The notes below the pieces were generated by a model that saw only the letters and a program-made list of their open reading frames with translations, did no database searches and had not been told where the DNA came from. This document shows, in pieces, positions 1 through 6,032 of a stretch of 6,366 nucleotides of DNA (positions within the stretch are counted from its first letter, which is position 1; every line of letters begins with the position of its first letter). Location: NCBI GenBank assembly GCA_903885865.1, contig CAISKH010000166.1:1-6366 (forward strand), read 5' to 3'. Source of the stretch: an uncultured Mucilaginibacter sp. (GTDB lineage Bacteria > Bacteroidota > Bacteroidia > Sphingobacteriales > Sphingobacteriaceae). The translations under genes were made by a program, and so were the position numbers.

Positions 1-623
1 CAACGGGTTTGTTAAAGGGCAAAAAATGTTCTACCCACTGGATGGCCGCCGATGCTTTCAGGCAAGCCTTCCCGGATGTAAAACTGCAGGCTGACAAAAT
101 TATAACCGATGAGGTCGGATTATACTCCAGTGGTGGTGCTTACTCGTTTCTTAACTTATTGATTTACCTGGTTGAAAAATACTGCGGCCGCGAAATGGCT
201 GTATTCTGCGCCAAATTAATGGAAATTGAGATAGAGCGCAAAAGCCAGTCGCCGTTTGCCATTTTTTCGGGACAAAAAGAGCATGAAGACGAACCTATAA
301 AAAAAGCGCAGCTTTTTATGGAGAACAATGTGGCCAATAAAGTTTCTATCGATCAGCTTTCAGAAATGGTGGCCATAAGCAAGCGTAATTTTGAGCGGCG
401 CTTTAAAAAAGCAACTTCAAATACCCCGGTCGAATACCTGCAGCGGGTAAAAATTGAAGCCGCCAAAAAAAGCCTCGAATCGGGCCGTGAAAATATCAAC
501 GAGATCATGTATGCCATAGGTTATTCGGATAGCAAAGCTTTCCGCAACCTGTTTAAAAAAATAACCGGGTTATCGCCCGTAAATTATAGAAATAAGTATA
601 ACAGGGAGTTGGCGGTGATGTAG
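1..623 (+). CDS. GlxA-type AraC family transcriptional regulator (5'-truncated)
   Basis: Probable DNA-binding transcriptional regulator of the GlxA type: a DJ-1/PfpI-like amidotransferase fold followed by an AraC double helix-turn-helix. The frame is open to the left edge; codons before the TTG at base 9 read T-G, so the gene starts outside the window and that TTG is internal. Counting from base 9, residues 1-60 are the end of the DJ-1-like domain (L-L-K-G-K-K-C-S-T-H-W, then Y-S-S-G-G-A-Y-S-F, the usual place of the family's T-S-A-G motif). A linker follows, with the AraC domain at about 96-195. HTH1 is about 113-134 (Q-L-S-E-M-V-A-I-S-K-R-N-F-E-R-R-F) and HTH2 about 162-184 (I-N-E-I-M-Y-A-I-G-Y-S-D-S-K-A-F), ending in the typical G-L-S-P-V-N-Y-R. 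Such proteins sense small molecules or act as orphan activators; the ligand and target cannot be told here. It converges on the TonB-C gene with a 27-bp gap. Confidence 0.9.
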   Translation, partial: TGLLKGKKCSTHWMAADAFRQAFPDVKLQADKIITDEVGLYSSGGAYSFLNLLIYLVEKYCGREMAVFCAKLMEIEIERKSQSPFAIFSGQKEHEDEPIKKAQLFMENNVANKVSIDQLSEMVAISKRNFERRFKKATSNTPVEYLQRVKIEAAKKSLESGRENINEIMYAIGYSDSKAFRNLFKKITGLSPVNYRNKYNRELAVM

Positions 624-650
624 CGTTTTGAAATAATTGATCTAAGCTGG

Positions 651-1622
651 CTACCGTTGAGCCCCCAGCGTGAAATTTATCGGTATAGTGTACATAACCC
701 TAACAGGCTGGCCATGCTGTATGCAGGGTATCCAGTTTGGCGATTGCTTTAAAACACGCAGGGCTTCCCTGCTCAACTCAACATCAGGGCTTCTTACTAC
801 TTTAAAATCCGTCAACGAGCCATCTCGTTCAACAACAAATTGACAATAAACTTTTCCGGTTATATTATTAAGCTTGGCATGATAAGGATAGCTAATATTC
901 GAACTCAAATAACGGGAAAAGGCTTCTATACCACCTTTATATTGAGGCTGCGTTTCAACAATTATATAATCGCTTGTTTTGTTATGCTCATCAGTAGACT
1001 GTCCCGATATAAATTTCCCATTCTCAAATGTTTCCGCAAATGATATCCGATGACCATTATTATCATAACTACCTTTCCATATCCCATCCTTTAACCCTGA
1101 TTTTAAATTTCCTTCTTCATAAATACCCTTAAGCCCGCTATTGTAATTAACAAAATAACCGCTTCCATCTTTAAGTCGTTGTATTCCTGTCGAGTCAATA
1201 AAATCCAATGTTAAAATTTTGAGGTCAGGGCTGCTATCCGGGTTATATCGCCTATGTACATAGAGTTTGCCATCCGGATAATACTCATACTCATCACCAT
1301 ATCTCACGCCGCGCTCATAATTAGCCATTTCCTGTTTTTTTCCTGATGGATAAAAGGTTATACATTGCCCCTCTAACAGCAGTGGTTCTATTCTTGCAGT
1401 TTTGGCAATTAGTTTAGGCTTATCATTTAAATAAAATTCAGAAACATTATATAAAACAGAGCCCGAATCGGGCTCGCTAACTACCCGTATAAAATCGGCA
1501 CTATCGCGTACTTTAACTTCTGCACCCGAATTTTTCAAAAAATATACGTTCCGTTTTTGCGCGAAGCTTTGGTTAACAAGTAGCAGGCAACACGCTACAG
1601 GTATTAGCAGGCTTATTTTCAT
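651..1622 (-). CDS. Secreted MORN-repeat/TonB C-terminal domain protein
   Basis: Predicted periplasmic protein of 323 residues. Residues 1-21 form a Sec signal peptide (K at 2, hydrophobic core, cleavage likely after S-F-A before Q22). Residues about 85-126 and 165-208 contain MORN/YwqK-like repeats (F-Y-P-S-G-K-K, Y-E-Y-Y-P-D-G-K-L, G-L-K-D-G-I-W-K-G). Residues about 226-319 are a TonB C-terminal domain: P-Q-Y-K-G-G-I-E-A-F, Y-P-Y-H-A, G-K-V-Y-C-Q-F-V-V-E-R-D-G-S, W-I-P, and a final P-I-N-F-T-L. Many Bacteroidota secrete such proteins, usually annotated as energy transducer TonB. This one has no transmembrane anchor after signal cleavage and no proline-rich spacer, so coupling to ExbBD is doubtful; a periplasmic binding or peptidoglycan role is as likely. 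The ATG at 1622 fits the signal peptide, although no clear Shine-Dalgarno precedes it. It lies 68 bp after the YCII gene, so cotranscription is possible. It looks more AT-rich than the hydrolase gene upstream. Confidence 0.88.
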   Translation of the reverse strand: MKISLLIPVACCLLLVNQSFAQKRNVYFLKNSGAEVKVRDSADFIRVVSEPDSGSVLYNVSEFYLNDKPKLIAKTARIEPLLLEGQCITFYPSGKKQEMANYERGVRYGDEYEYYPDGKLYVHRRYNPDSSPDLKILTLDFIDSTGIQRLKDGSGYFVNYNSGLKGIYEEGNLKSGLKDGIWKGSYDNNGHRISFAETFENGKFISGQSTDEHNKTSDYIIVETQPQYKGGIEAFSRYLSSNISYPYHAKLNNITGKVYCQFVVERDGSLTDFKVVRSPDVELSREALRVLKQSPNWIPCIQHGQPVRVMYTIPINFTLGAQR

Positions 1623-1690
1623 AAAATGATTAGGTAATCAGGTGTCTAAAGTAAAAAATATCTCAATTAAAATCTTGCATTTTATAGCAT

Positions 1691-2074
1691 TTACTTGCCT
1701 GTCGGATAAACATAAGCCGTAGCTACCTCTTTAGTTTTTATCGGCCTTACCTCGACCCTTGCTGTTGTAGTGTAGGCAAATTCGGGGTTGCCTTTTGCAA
1801 TAGCTACGGCTCCGTCCATGTCATTTGCCAGTATATGGTAATAGCCAACTATCACTTCCTTGCTTTCGCTGTAAGGGCCTACTGTCCATGCGCCATTTGA
1901 ACCGGTTAACATTTTACCTTCTCTGATAAGGGGCTGTGCCTTTATTAAATTTCCGTTTTTAATCAAGCCCTCTATATAAACTTCGCAGGCTTTTAAAAAC
2001 TCTTTGTCTTTTTCGGACGAAAAATCTGTTTTGCTGTCATCCTCGTTGCGTATCAGTAACATGAACTCTTTCAT
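1691..2074 (-). CDS. YCII/DGPF-family small protein
   Basis: Cytoplasmic 127-residue protein of the YCII-related (DGPF) family, small ferredoxin-like alpha/beta folds whose function is mostly unknown. The visible match is an N-terminal beta strand M-K-E-F-M-L-L-I-R (1-9), a helix around 21-40, then T-V-G-P-Y-S-E-S-K-E-V (64-74). The last segment corresponds to the family motif T-D-G-P-F-A-E-T-K-E, with V65 where the signature Asp usually sits and Y68 for Phe. It is followed by G-Y-Y-H-I-L-A-N-D-M-D-G-A-V-A-I-A-K (77-94), the second strand and helix. There is no signal peptide or membrane segment. The ATG lies 15 bp after the hydrolase stop, preceded by A-rich sequence with a weak ACAAGA, so it is almost certainly cotranscribed with the hydrolase. 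YCII proteins often neighbour ECF sigma factors, but none is seen here. Family assignment is fairly sure; activity is unknown. Confidence 0.85.
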   Translation of the reverse strand: MKEFMLLIRNEDDSKTDFSSEKDKEFLKACEVYIEGLIKNGNLIKAQPLIREGKMLTGSNGAWTVGPYSESKEVIVGYYHILANDMDGAVAIAKGNPEFAYTTTARVEVRPIKTKEVATAYVYPTGK

Positions 2075-2089
2075 TTTCTTGTGTTTTTT

Positions 2090-3958
2090 TTATTCCATCA
2101 CCCTAACTTTTAAAAAACTCGGGTGCGCTTTCGATGTATATATTTTTTCTGTAGCTTTTTTAAAGTCGCTTTCATTGGCCTTCATAATATTGGTAAAGGT
2201 TTGCGGATTACGGTCTATAAGCGGGAACATGCTGCTTTGTACTTGCACCATAATGCGGTGGCCCTTTTTAAAGGTATGCAAAATATCCTGCAGTTCCCAG
2301 TTAACCGGCGTTACCTGGCCTGGTATAAAAGGTTCGGGTTTATCAAACGCGTTACGGTATTTGCCCCTTATAGGCTCGCTGCGCAACATTTGCTCATAAC
2401 CGGCCATTTTTATGCCAGGACCCGTGGCCATGGTATTAGCAGCAGTATCAGGGTAAACATCTAATACTTTTACTATAAAATCGGCATCGGTACCGGTGGT
2501 TGCTACTTTAAGATTGGCCCAAATGTTGCCCGCTATAGTAACATCCTTATCCAACACATCGCTTTGGTAACTTAAAACATCTTTTCGGCCTGCCAGGAAG
2601 CGCTGGTCGCCGGTCATGTATTCGCGGTTCATGTCCATGCTTTTACCCGGTACAAACGGAACAGGGTTAGCGGGGTCAGAAACATATTCGTCATAACTAT
2701 CTTTTCCTGCCGTGGGCGCGACGAATGATAATTTACCGCCGGGCAGCAGATACAATTGCTTTTCTTCTGCTTCTTTTGGAGGCCATGTTTTATAAGTTTT
2801 CCACTGGTTTACGCCTGTTTCGAAGGTATTTACAGGCTGCAGGTTCATATTGGTTCCTTTCAGGTAATGGCTAAAAAATTTAAACTCAATATTGTCACGG
2901 TAATAAGGGCCTGTAGGCCCGCCAAAATAAACATCGCCCAACCTATCGCCCGGGCCGCGCGCCCAGCCGCCGTGCACCCAGGGGCCCATGGTAAAATATA
3001 TGGGCGTTGCCGGGTTATTTTTCACCAAGGTTTTATAGGTATTAATAGCGCCATACAAGTCCTCGGCATCATACCAGCCGCCGGTAACCAATACAGCGGT
3101 TTTAATATCATGCAGGTGATACAGCACATTCCTGGCCTTCCAGTGCTGGTCGTAATCCGGGTGGTCTATCATTTCGTTCCAAAGCCGTATGGTATCTTTA
3201 TAATACTTGTCATTGGTGTTTTTCATTGGCCCCATCTTCATAAAAAAGTCGTAGCCGTCATTGGTACCAGGGTTAAAGTGGCCGCCCCGGCGCTGGGTAG
3301 GTTGAGCATCCTGCCTGTTGGTAAAACCCGGATAGAAACCAAAATTGGCCACCAAAAAGAAAGCTCCATTATGCCAGCCATCGTCGCGCCAGAGATCAGA
3401 CATAGGGGCCTGCGGCGAGGCCGCCACCAAGGCCGGGTGCCGGCTCAATAATGCTGCAGTAGTATAAAACCCGGGATATGAAATACCCCATACGCCTACC
3501 TTGCCCGTATTGTTTGGCACGTTTTTAAGCAGCCAGTCTATCGTGTCGTAAGTATCGGTACCCTCATCTACGTCCTTATTTGTTTTATGAACCTCCAGTT
3601 CGGGCATCATTTCCTCAAAAATGCCTTCACTCATAAATCGACCCCGAACGTCCTGGTAAACAAAAATATAACCGTCATGCAAAAACTGCGGTGAAGGCCC
3701 CAATGATGTTTTATACGTACCTGCCCCGTATGGCGCTACGCTGTAAGGCGTCCTATCCATCATAAACGGGTATTTTTTTGATTGATCTTTAGGCACATAT
3801 ACCGATGTGAACAGCTTCTTTCCGTCGCGCATTGGTATTTGGTACTCATATTTTATGTAATTAGCTTTTATATAAGCAGCATCATCAGTGTTAGCTCCCA
3901 TTTGCGCTAAGGAAGGCAGGGAAGTAAGCAGAAAAATAAAAAAGATCAGGTTTTTCAT
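2090..3958 (-). CDS. Secreted alpha-amino-acid ester hydrolase-like CocE/NonD family enzyme
   Basis: Serine hydrolase of the CocE/NonD (peptidase S15-like) family, 622 residues, exported by a signal peptide (1-18, cleavage after S-L-A before Q19). Order: alpha/beta-hydrolase core about 40-335 with an inserted helical cap, then the S15 C-terminal jelly-roll about 357-620. The nucleophile is Ser160 in G-I-S-Y-P-G. By comparison with characterised relatives, Asp297 (G-G-W-Y-D) and His329 (G-P-W-V-H-G) complete the triad, and Tyr72 (R-T-P-Y) with the Tyr161 backbone form the oxyanion hole. Glu299-Asp300, two and three residues after the catalytic Asp, plus Asp192/Asp193 in W-R-D-D-G-W, correspond to the carboxylate cluster that holds the substrate alpha-ammonium group in alpha-amino-acid ester hydrolases. 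Length also fits that family (about 615-670). Expected chemistry is hydrolysis or acyl transfer on esters or amides of alpha-amino acids, including some beta-lactam side chains in known members; the natural substrate is unknown. The ATG is set by the signal peptide. It leads the cluster with the YCII gene. Confidence 0.92.
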   Translation of the reverse strand: MKNLIFFIFLLTSLPSLAQMGANTDDAAYIKANYIKYEYQIPMRDGKKLFTSVYVPKDQSKKYPFMMDRTPYSVAPYGAGTYKTSLGPSPQFLHDGYIFVYQDVRGRFMSEGIFEEMMPELEVHKTNKDVDEGTDTYDTIDWLLKNVPNNTGKVGVWGISYPGFYTTAALLSRHPALVAASPQAPMSDLWRDDGWHNGAFFLVANFGFYPGFTNRQDAQPTQRRGGHFNPGTNDGYDFFMKMGPMKNTNDKYYKDTIRLWNEMIDHPDYDQHWKARNVLYHLHDIKTAVLVTGGWYDAEDLYGAINTYKTLVKNNPATPIYFTMGPWVHGGWARGPGDRLGDVYFGGPTGPYYRDNIEFKFFSHYLKGTNMNLQPVNTFETGVNQWKTYKTWPPKEAEEKQLYLLPGGKLSFVAPTAGKDSYDEYVSDPANPVPFVPGKSMDMNREYMTGDQRFLAGRKDVLSYQSDVLDKDVTIAGNIWANLKVATTGTDADFIVKVLDVYPDTAANTMATGPGIKMAGYEQMLRSEPIRGKYRNAFDKPEPFIPGQVTPVNWELQDILHTFKKGHRIMVQVQSSMFPLIDRNPQTFTNIMKANESDFKKATEKIYTSKAHPSFLKVRVME

Positions 3959-4079
3959 AGTATAATTTTAGTCCCTTAAAATACAGAAATAAATATAAAT
4001 GATATACAACAATTGAATTGAACAAACAGAAAAAGTACGTTGCCTATAACTAAACGCACTATAAAAATTATTTTCATTT

Positions 4080-4109
4080 TTTGTAACAATATTGATATAT
4101 TTATGTTGT
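4080..4109 (+). promoter_or_regulatory. Candidate Bacteroidota-type promoter for the 178-residue protein
   Basis: TTTG at 4080-4083 is followed after 18 nt by TATGTTG (4102-4108). This resembles the Bacteroidota sigma-A pattern TTTG-N19-21-TAnnTTTG, one base short in the second box. The implied transcription start near 4115 would give a leader of about 30 nt. Two TATATTTA copies (4096-4103 and 4109-4116) overlap it and are alternative -7 boxes, but their spacing to TTTG (12 or 25 nt) is poor. Confidence 0.35.
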
Positions 4110-4134
4110 ATATTTATACTACCAATTACTAAAT

Positions 4135-4138
4135 GAGG
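4135..4138 (+). promoter_or_regulatory. Ribosome binding site, GAGG
   Basis: GAGG lies 7 nt upstream of the ATG at 4146. It is the clearest Shine-Dalgarno-like sequence with good spacing in a window where most starts have none, and it fixes this start. The ATG at 4133 overlaps it in another frame and is not a start for this gene. Confidence 0.6.
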
Positions 4139-4145
4139 TTGAATC

Positions 4146-4682
4146 ATGAAAAAAGTACTACTTGTATGCTTGTTGGCATTCGGTATGAATGCTGCAGCTC
4201 AATGCCCAATCAATGAAATTTTAACGACCCGCGACCCGCAAAACATTGCAAACCTTATTGAAAACAATACCGATTGTATAAAGCAGTCACTGACGCAAAA
4301 TCCCGAGTACCAGAGTTTTAAGGTATATGTAGATTACTTGTATAATACTTCAAGCCCATGGGTATACCATACTGATCCAGAAAAAGAAAAGCTATTTAAT
4401 AATTTTTATGCAACCTGGGGTGCAGCCTATCCAAGCATGCACTCGCCGGCCCCAACATCTGATGAATTTTACAAAGCCGTACAGGCAATGGTAGCAACCG
4501 ACCCTGCTTTTTTTGTACAGCAAAAAGCTACCCGGATCCCTGTGAAATATCAGCAATGGTTAACCATTCAAAATCTGAACAAAAAATATGGTGAACGCAA
4601 CATTGTGCTTTTAACCAACGCTGCGGCTAAAATAGCTAACCTGCCAACGCCAAATTATACAGCTTTTGCGGGTTACCAGTAG
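4146..4682 (+). CDS. Small secreted protein of unknown function
   Basis: I do not recognise this 178-residue protein. Residues 1-18 are a clear Sec signal peptide (K-K at 2-3, hydrophobic stretch 4-13, A-A-A before Q19), so it is probably periplasmic or released. The mature part begins Q-C and has only two cysteines, C20 and C44, which could form one disulphide. It has no lipobox and no second membrane segment. The body looks mostly helical and aromatic-rich: Y-V-D-Y-L-Y at 61-66, S-P-W-V-Y-H at 70-75, F-N-N-F-Y-A-T-W-G-A-A-Y at 84-95, Q-Q-W-L-T-I-Q-N-L at 136-144. The N-terminal part (I-L-T-T-R-D-P-Q-N-I-A-N-L-I-E-N-N) resembles one helix pair of a repeat protein, but no repeat follows. It stands alone on the plus strand with its own GAGG ribosome site, a candidate promoter and a downstream terminator, so it is probably monocistronic. 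Confidence 0.85.
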   Translation: MKKVLLVCLLAFGMNAAAQCPINEILTTRDPQNIANLIENNTDCIKQSLTQNPEYQSFKVYVDYLYNTSSPWVYHTDPEKEKLFNNFYATWGAAYPSMHSPAPTSDEFYKAVQAMVATDPAFFVQQKATRIPVKYQQWLTIQNLNKKYGERNIVLLTNAAAKIANLPTPNYTAFAGYQ

Positions 4683-4712
4683 CTATAAAAGGTAGCGGAA
4701 CTAAATCCGGCA

Positions 4713-5912
4713 TCAAAATATCAGCCCAAGAATAACCCCGATAACAATAACAACCGGGGTTTTTATTTTGGTAAAATTCAACAACAGGAAAGTGCAGATC
4801 ATTATTAAATAGGCCATCCAGTTTAAACCGAAGGGCCTGGTTAATAATATTAGCGCAGTTGCCATAAAACCTACGGCCACTGCGTTAATGCCGCTTAATG
4901 AATTTTTTATGCGGGTTATTTTCTTCAGGTCGTTCCAAAACGGCACAATAAACAGGATGAGTATAAAGCCCGGCATATTTATACCTATTACCGCTATAAT
5001 GCTGCCTATAATTTGGCCGCCAACTCCATACCCTTGATTACCAAGTGTAACGCCGCCTAAAAAAGAGGTGAATGAAAATGTGGGCCCCGGCAAAGCCTGC
5101 TGCAGGGCATACCCCGAAAGAAACTCGGAACTGCTCAGGTAATGCTTAACCTCAACAAATTCAGTATACATTAGTGGTACCAAAACCTGCCCGCCGCCAA
5201 ATATGATAATGCCATTGCGGTAAAAATTTTCAAATAACCGTATGGGTAAGCTAAAGGGCGACGTACGGTTTATAATTGCACCCAAAGCAGCGAATGCAAG
5301 TAGTATCCCAATAAAATAAGCCACCTTATTAGGGTTTACGTTCGAAAATAATTTAACCCGCAATTCGCTTTCCTGGGGATGGGCCTCTAATGCGGAGGAA
5401 ATGATCCCACCCAATAAAATAAGAATAGGGAACGCATAAGGGTTTTGCAAAATAAGTGTAACTATCAGCGAGCCTATCGCCAACATAGTACTTACCCGTG
5501 TTTTTAAAAATTTATGGGCAAATGTATACGTGGCATACGCTACAATACCTACAGCCATAGGCTGTATAAAACGTAATACCTCTGCAACCCGCCCCCGGTT
5601 AGCAAACATTTTATAACTAATGGCCGCCAAACACATGATGGTTGCCGAAGGCAGTACCCAAATTAAAAAAGTTATAATAGCCAGCCTTAACCCGCCAACC
5701 TTCCAGGCAATACCAACAAGGGTTTGTGTTGATGAAGGACCGGGTAAAACTTGCGCCAGCGCGTTTAGCTCCATCAATTCTTCTTCGGTAACATAGCGTC
5801 GTTTTTCAACAAATTCGCGCAATAGAATACCAATATGCGCCTGCGGTCCACCAAATGCACTAAACGTGTACAGCACTACATCGCGCATAAACAGGAAGTC
5901 GCGTTTTTTCAA
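4713..5912 (-). CDS. chrA: Chromate transporter ChrA, two-domain (long-chain CHR)
   Basis: Inner-membrane transporter of the CHR family, 399 residues, the usual length of the two-domain type. Characterised members export chromate driven by the proton-motive force. Both halves show their signatures. The N-half has F-S-A-F-G-G-P-Q-A-H at 17-26 and A-Q-V-L-P-G-P-S at 53-60; the C-half has F-G-G-G-Q-V-L-V-P-L at 238-247 and Q-Q-A-L-P-G-P-T-F at 271-279. About ten hydrophobic segments are visible, with an A-H-P-Q-E-S-E-rich loop (177-186) between the halves. The longest start in frame is TTG at 5912, after a TGA stop 21 nt upstream. An ATG at 5888 (codon 9) is an alternative that would still keep the first motif; neither has a Shine-Dalgarno. 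I keep TTG because relatives usually carry a short basic stretch before the first helix. No chrB regulator is next to it. The family is certain, chromate as the real substrate less so, since chromosomal CHR proteins in Bacteroidota are seldom tested. Confidence 0.93.
   Translation of the reverse strand: MKKRDFLFMRDVVLYTFSAFGGPQAHIGILLREFVEKRRYVTEEELMELNALAQVLPGPSSTQTLVGIAWKVGGLRLAIITFLIWVLPSATIMCLAAISYKMFANRGRVAEVLRFIQPMAVGIVAYATYTFAHKFLKTRVSTMLAIGSLIVTLILQNPYAFPILILLGGIISSALEAHPQESELRVKLFSNVNPNKVAYFIGILLAFAALGAIINRTSPFSLPIRLFENFYRNGIIIFGGGQVLVPLMYTEFVEVKHYLSSSEFLSGYALQQALPGPTFSFTSFLGGVTLGNQGYGVGGQIIGSIIAVIGINMPGFILILFIVPFWNDLKKITRIKNSLSGINAVAVGFMATALILLTRPFGLNWMAYLIMICTFLLLNFTKIKTPVVIVIGVILGLIF
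4734..4769 (+). terminator. Rho-independent terminator for the orphan secreted protein, inside chrA's 3' end
   Basis: On the plus strand AACCCCG (4734-4740) pairs perfectly with CGGGGTT (4755-4761) around a 14-nt loop, followed by a T-rich run (TTTTT at 4760-4764, A, TTTT). It starts about 50 nt after the stop of the 178-residue gene. It lies within the last codons of the convergent chrA, where it encodes the V-I-V-I-G-V-I-L segment on the other strand. The T-run sits on the plus-strand side only, so it should stop rightward transcription and not that of chrA. Confidence 0.55.
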
Positions 5913-5928
5913 TATCAGTTTATTTAAA

Positions 5929-6017
5929 TGTCATTTCGAACGATAGAGAGAAATCTATACACAAGCAAATCCGAACGCGTGTATAGATTTCTCTCTCGTT
6001 CCTCGTTCGAAATGACA
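5929..6017. repeat. 89-bp long-arm inverted repeat (REP/MITE-like intergenic palindrome)
   Basis: Outer arms TGTCATTTCGAACGA (5929-5943) and TCGTTCGAAATGACA (6003-6017) are perfect 15-nt complements. Inner arms 5945-5962 and 5979-5996 (AGAGAGAAATCTATACAC and its complement) are perfect over 18 nt. The loop is 16 nt (5963-5978). The two blocks are joined by 1 nt on the left (5944) but 6 nt (CGTTCC, 5997-6002) on the right, so the arms differ by one small indel. Non-coding, it lies between the TPR stop and the chrA start. I see no target-site duplication and no U-tract next to the stem on either strand. From general knowledge, intergenic repeats built on GTCATTTCGA...GAGAAATCT recur in Bacteroidota genomes; that this is one of them is inferred. 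Confidence 0.9.
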
Positions 6018-6032
6018 GGGTGGCTATTTTTC

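Larger units (their letters stand above)
3959..4145. promoter_or_regulatory. AT-rich divergent intergenic region
   Basis: This 187-bp region lies between the start of the hydrolase (reading left) and the start of the orphan secreted protein (reading right), so it must hold promoters for both unless either is leaderless. It is markedly AT-rich. An 11-bp palindrome, CAATTGAATTG, lies at 4010-4020 and could be a small operator or chance. On the minus strand no box pair matches the Bacteroidota consensus well; the nearest is TTTG (4028-4025) about 18 nt before TATCATTT. No small ORF or RNA gene is recognisable here. Confidence 0.5.

Noticed and set aside
646..669. GCTGG/CCAGC inverted repeat at the regulator/TonB-C convergence as a bidirectional terminator
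   Set aside because: The stem is only 5 bp with a 14-nt loop and no T-run on either side; it also lies partly within coding sequence. I see no terminator in the 27-bp gap.
840..1043. Plus-strand frame of 67 codons within the TonB-C gene
   Set aside because: It is antisense to the conserved TonB-C domain, with no initiation signal and no recognisable product.
1590..1622. TonB-C protein as a lipoprotein using Cys11 or Cys12
   Set aside because: P-V-A-C lacks the usual Leu at -3, the hydrophobic core would be too short, and a good signal peptidase I site follows at residue 21.
2004..2464. Two overlapping plus-strand open frames opposite the hydrolase 3' end and YCII gene
   Set aside because: They overlap each other and two well-supported minus-strand genes and have cysteine- and leucine-rich translations of the kind made by antisense reading.
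2756..3451. Plus-strand open frame of 231 codons opposite the hydrolase gene
   Set aside because: It is antisense to the conserved catalytic core of the hydrolase, its translation has no recognisable domain, and no ribosome site precedes it; it is a shadow of the real gene's codon usage.
4146..4205. 178-residue protein as a lipoprotein, because a Cys follows the signal peptide at position 20
   Set aside because: The residues before Cys20 are A-A-Q, which do not fit a lipobox (small residue needed at -1); A-A-A before Q19 fits signal peptidase I.
5929..6017. The long palindrome as an ordinary rho-independent terminator
   Set aside because: The stem is far longer than usual, is not followed directly by a T-run on either strand, and has the block structure of a repeat element.
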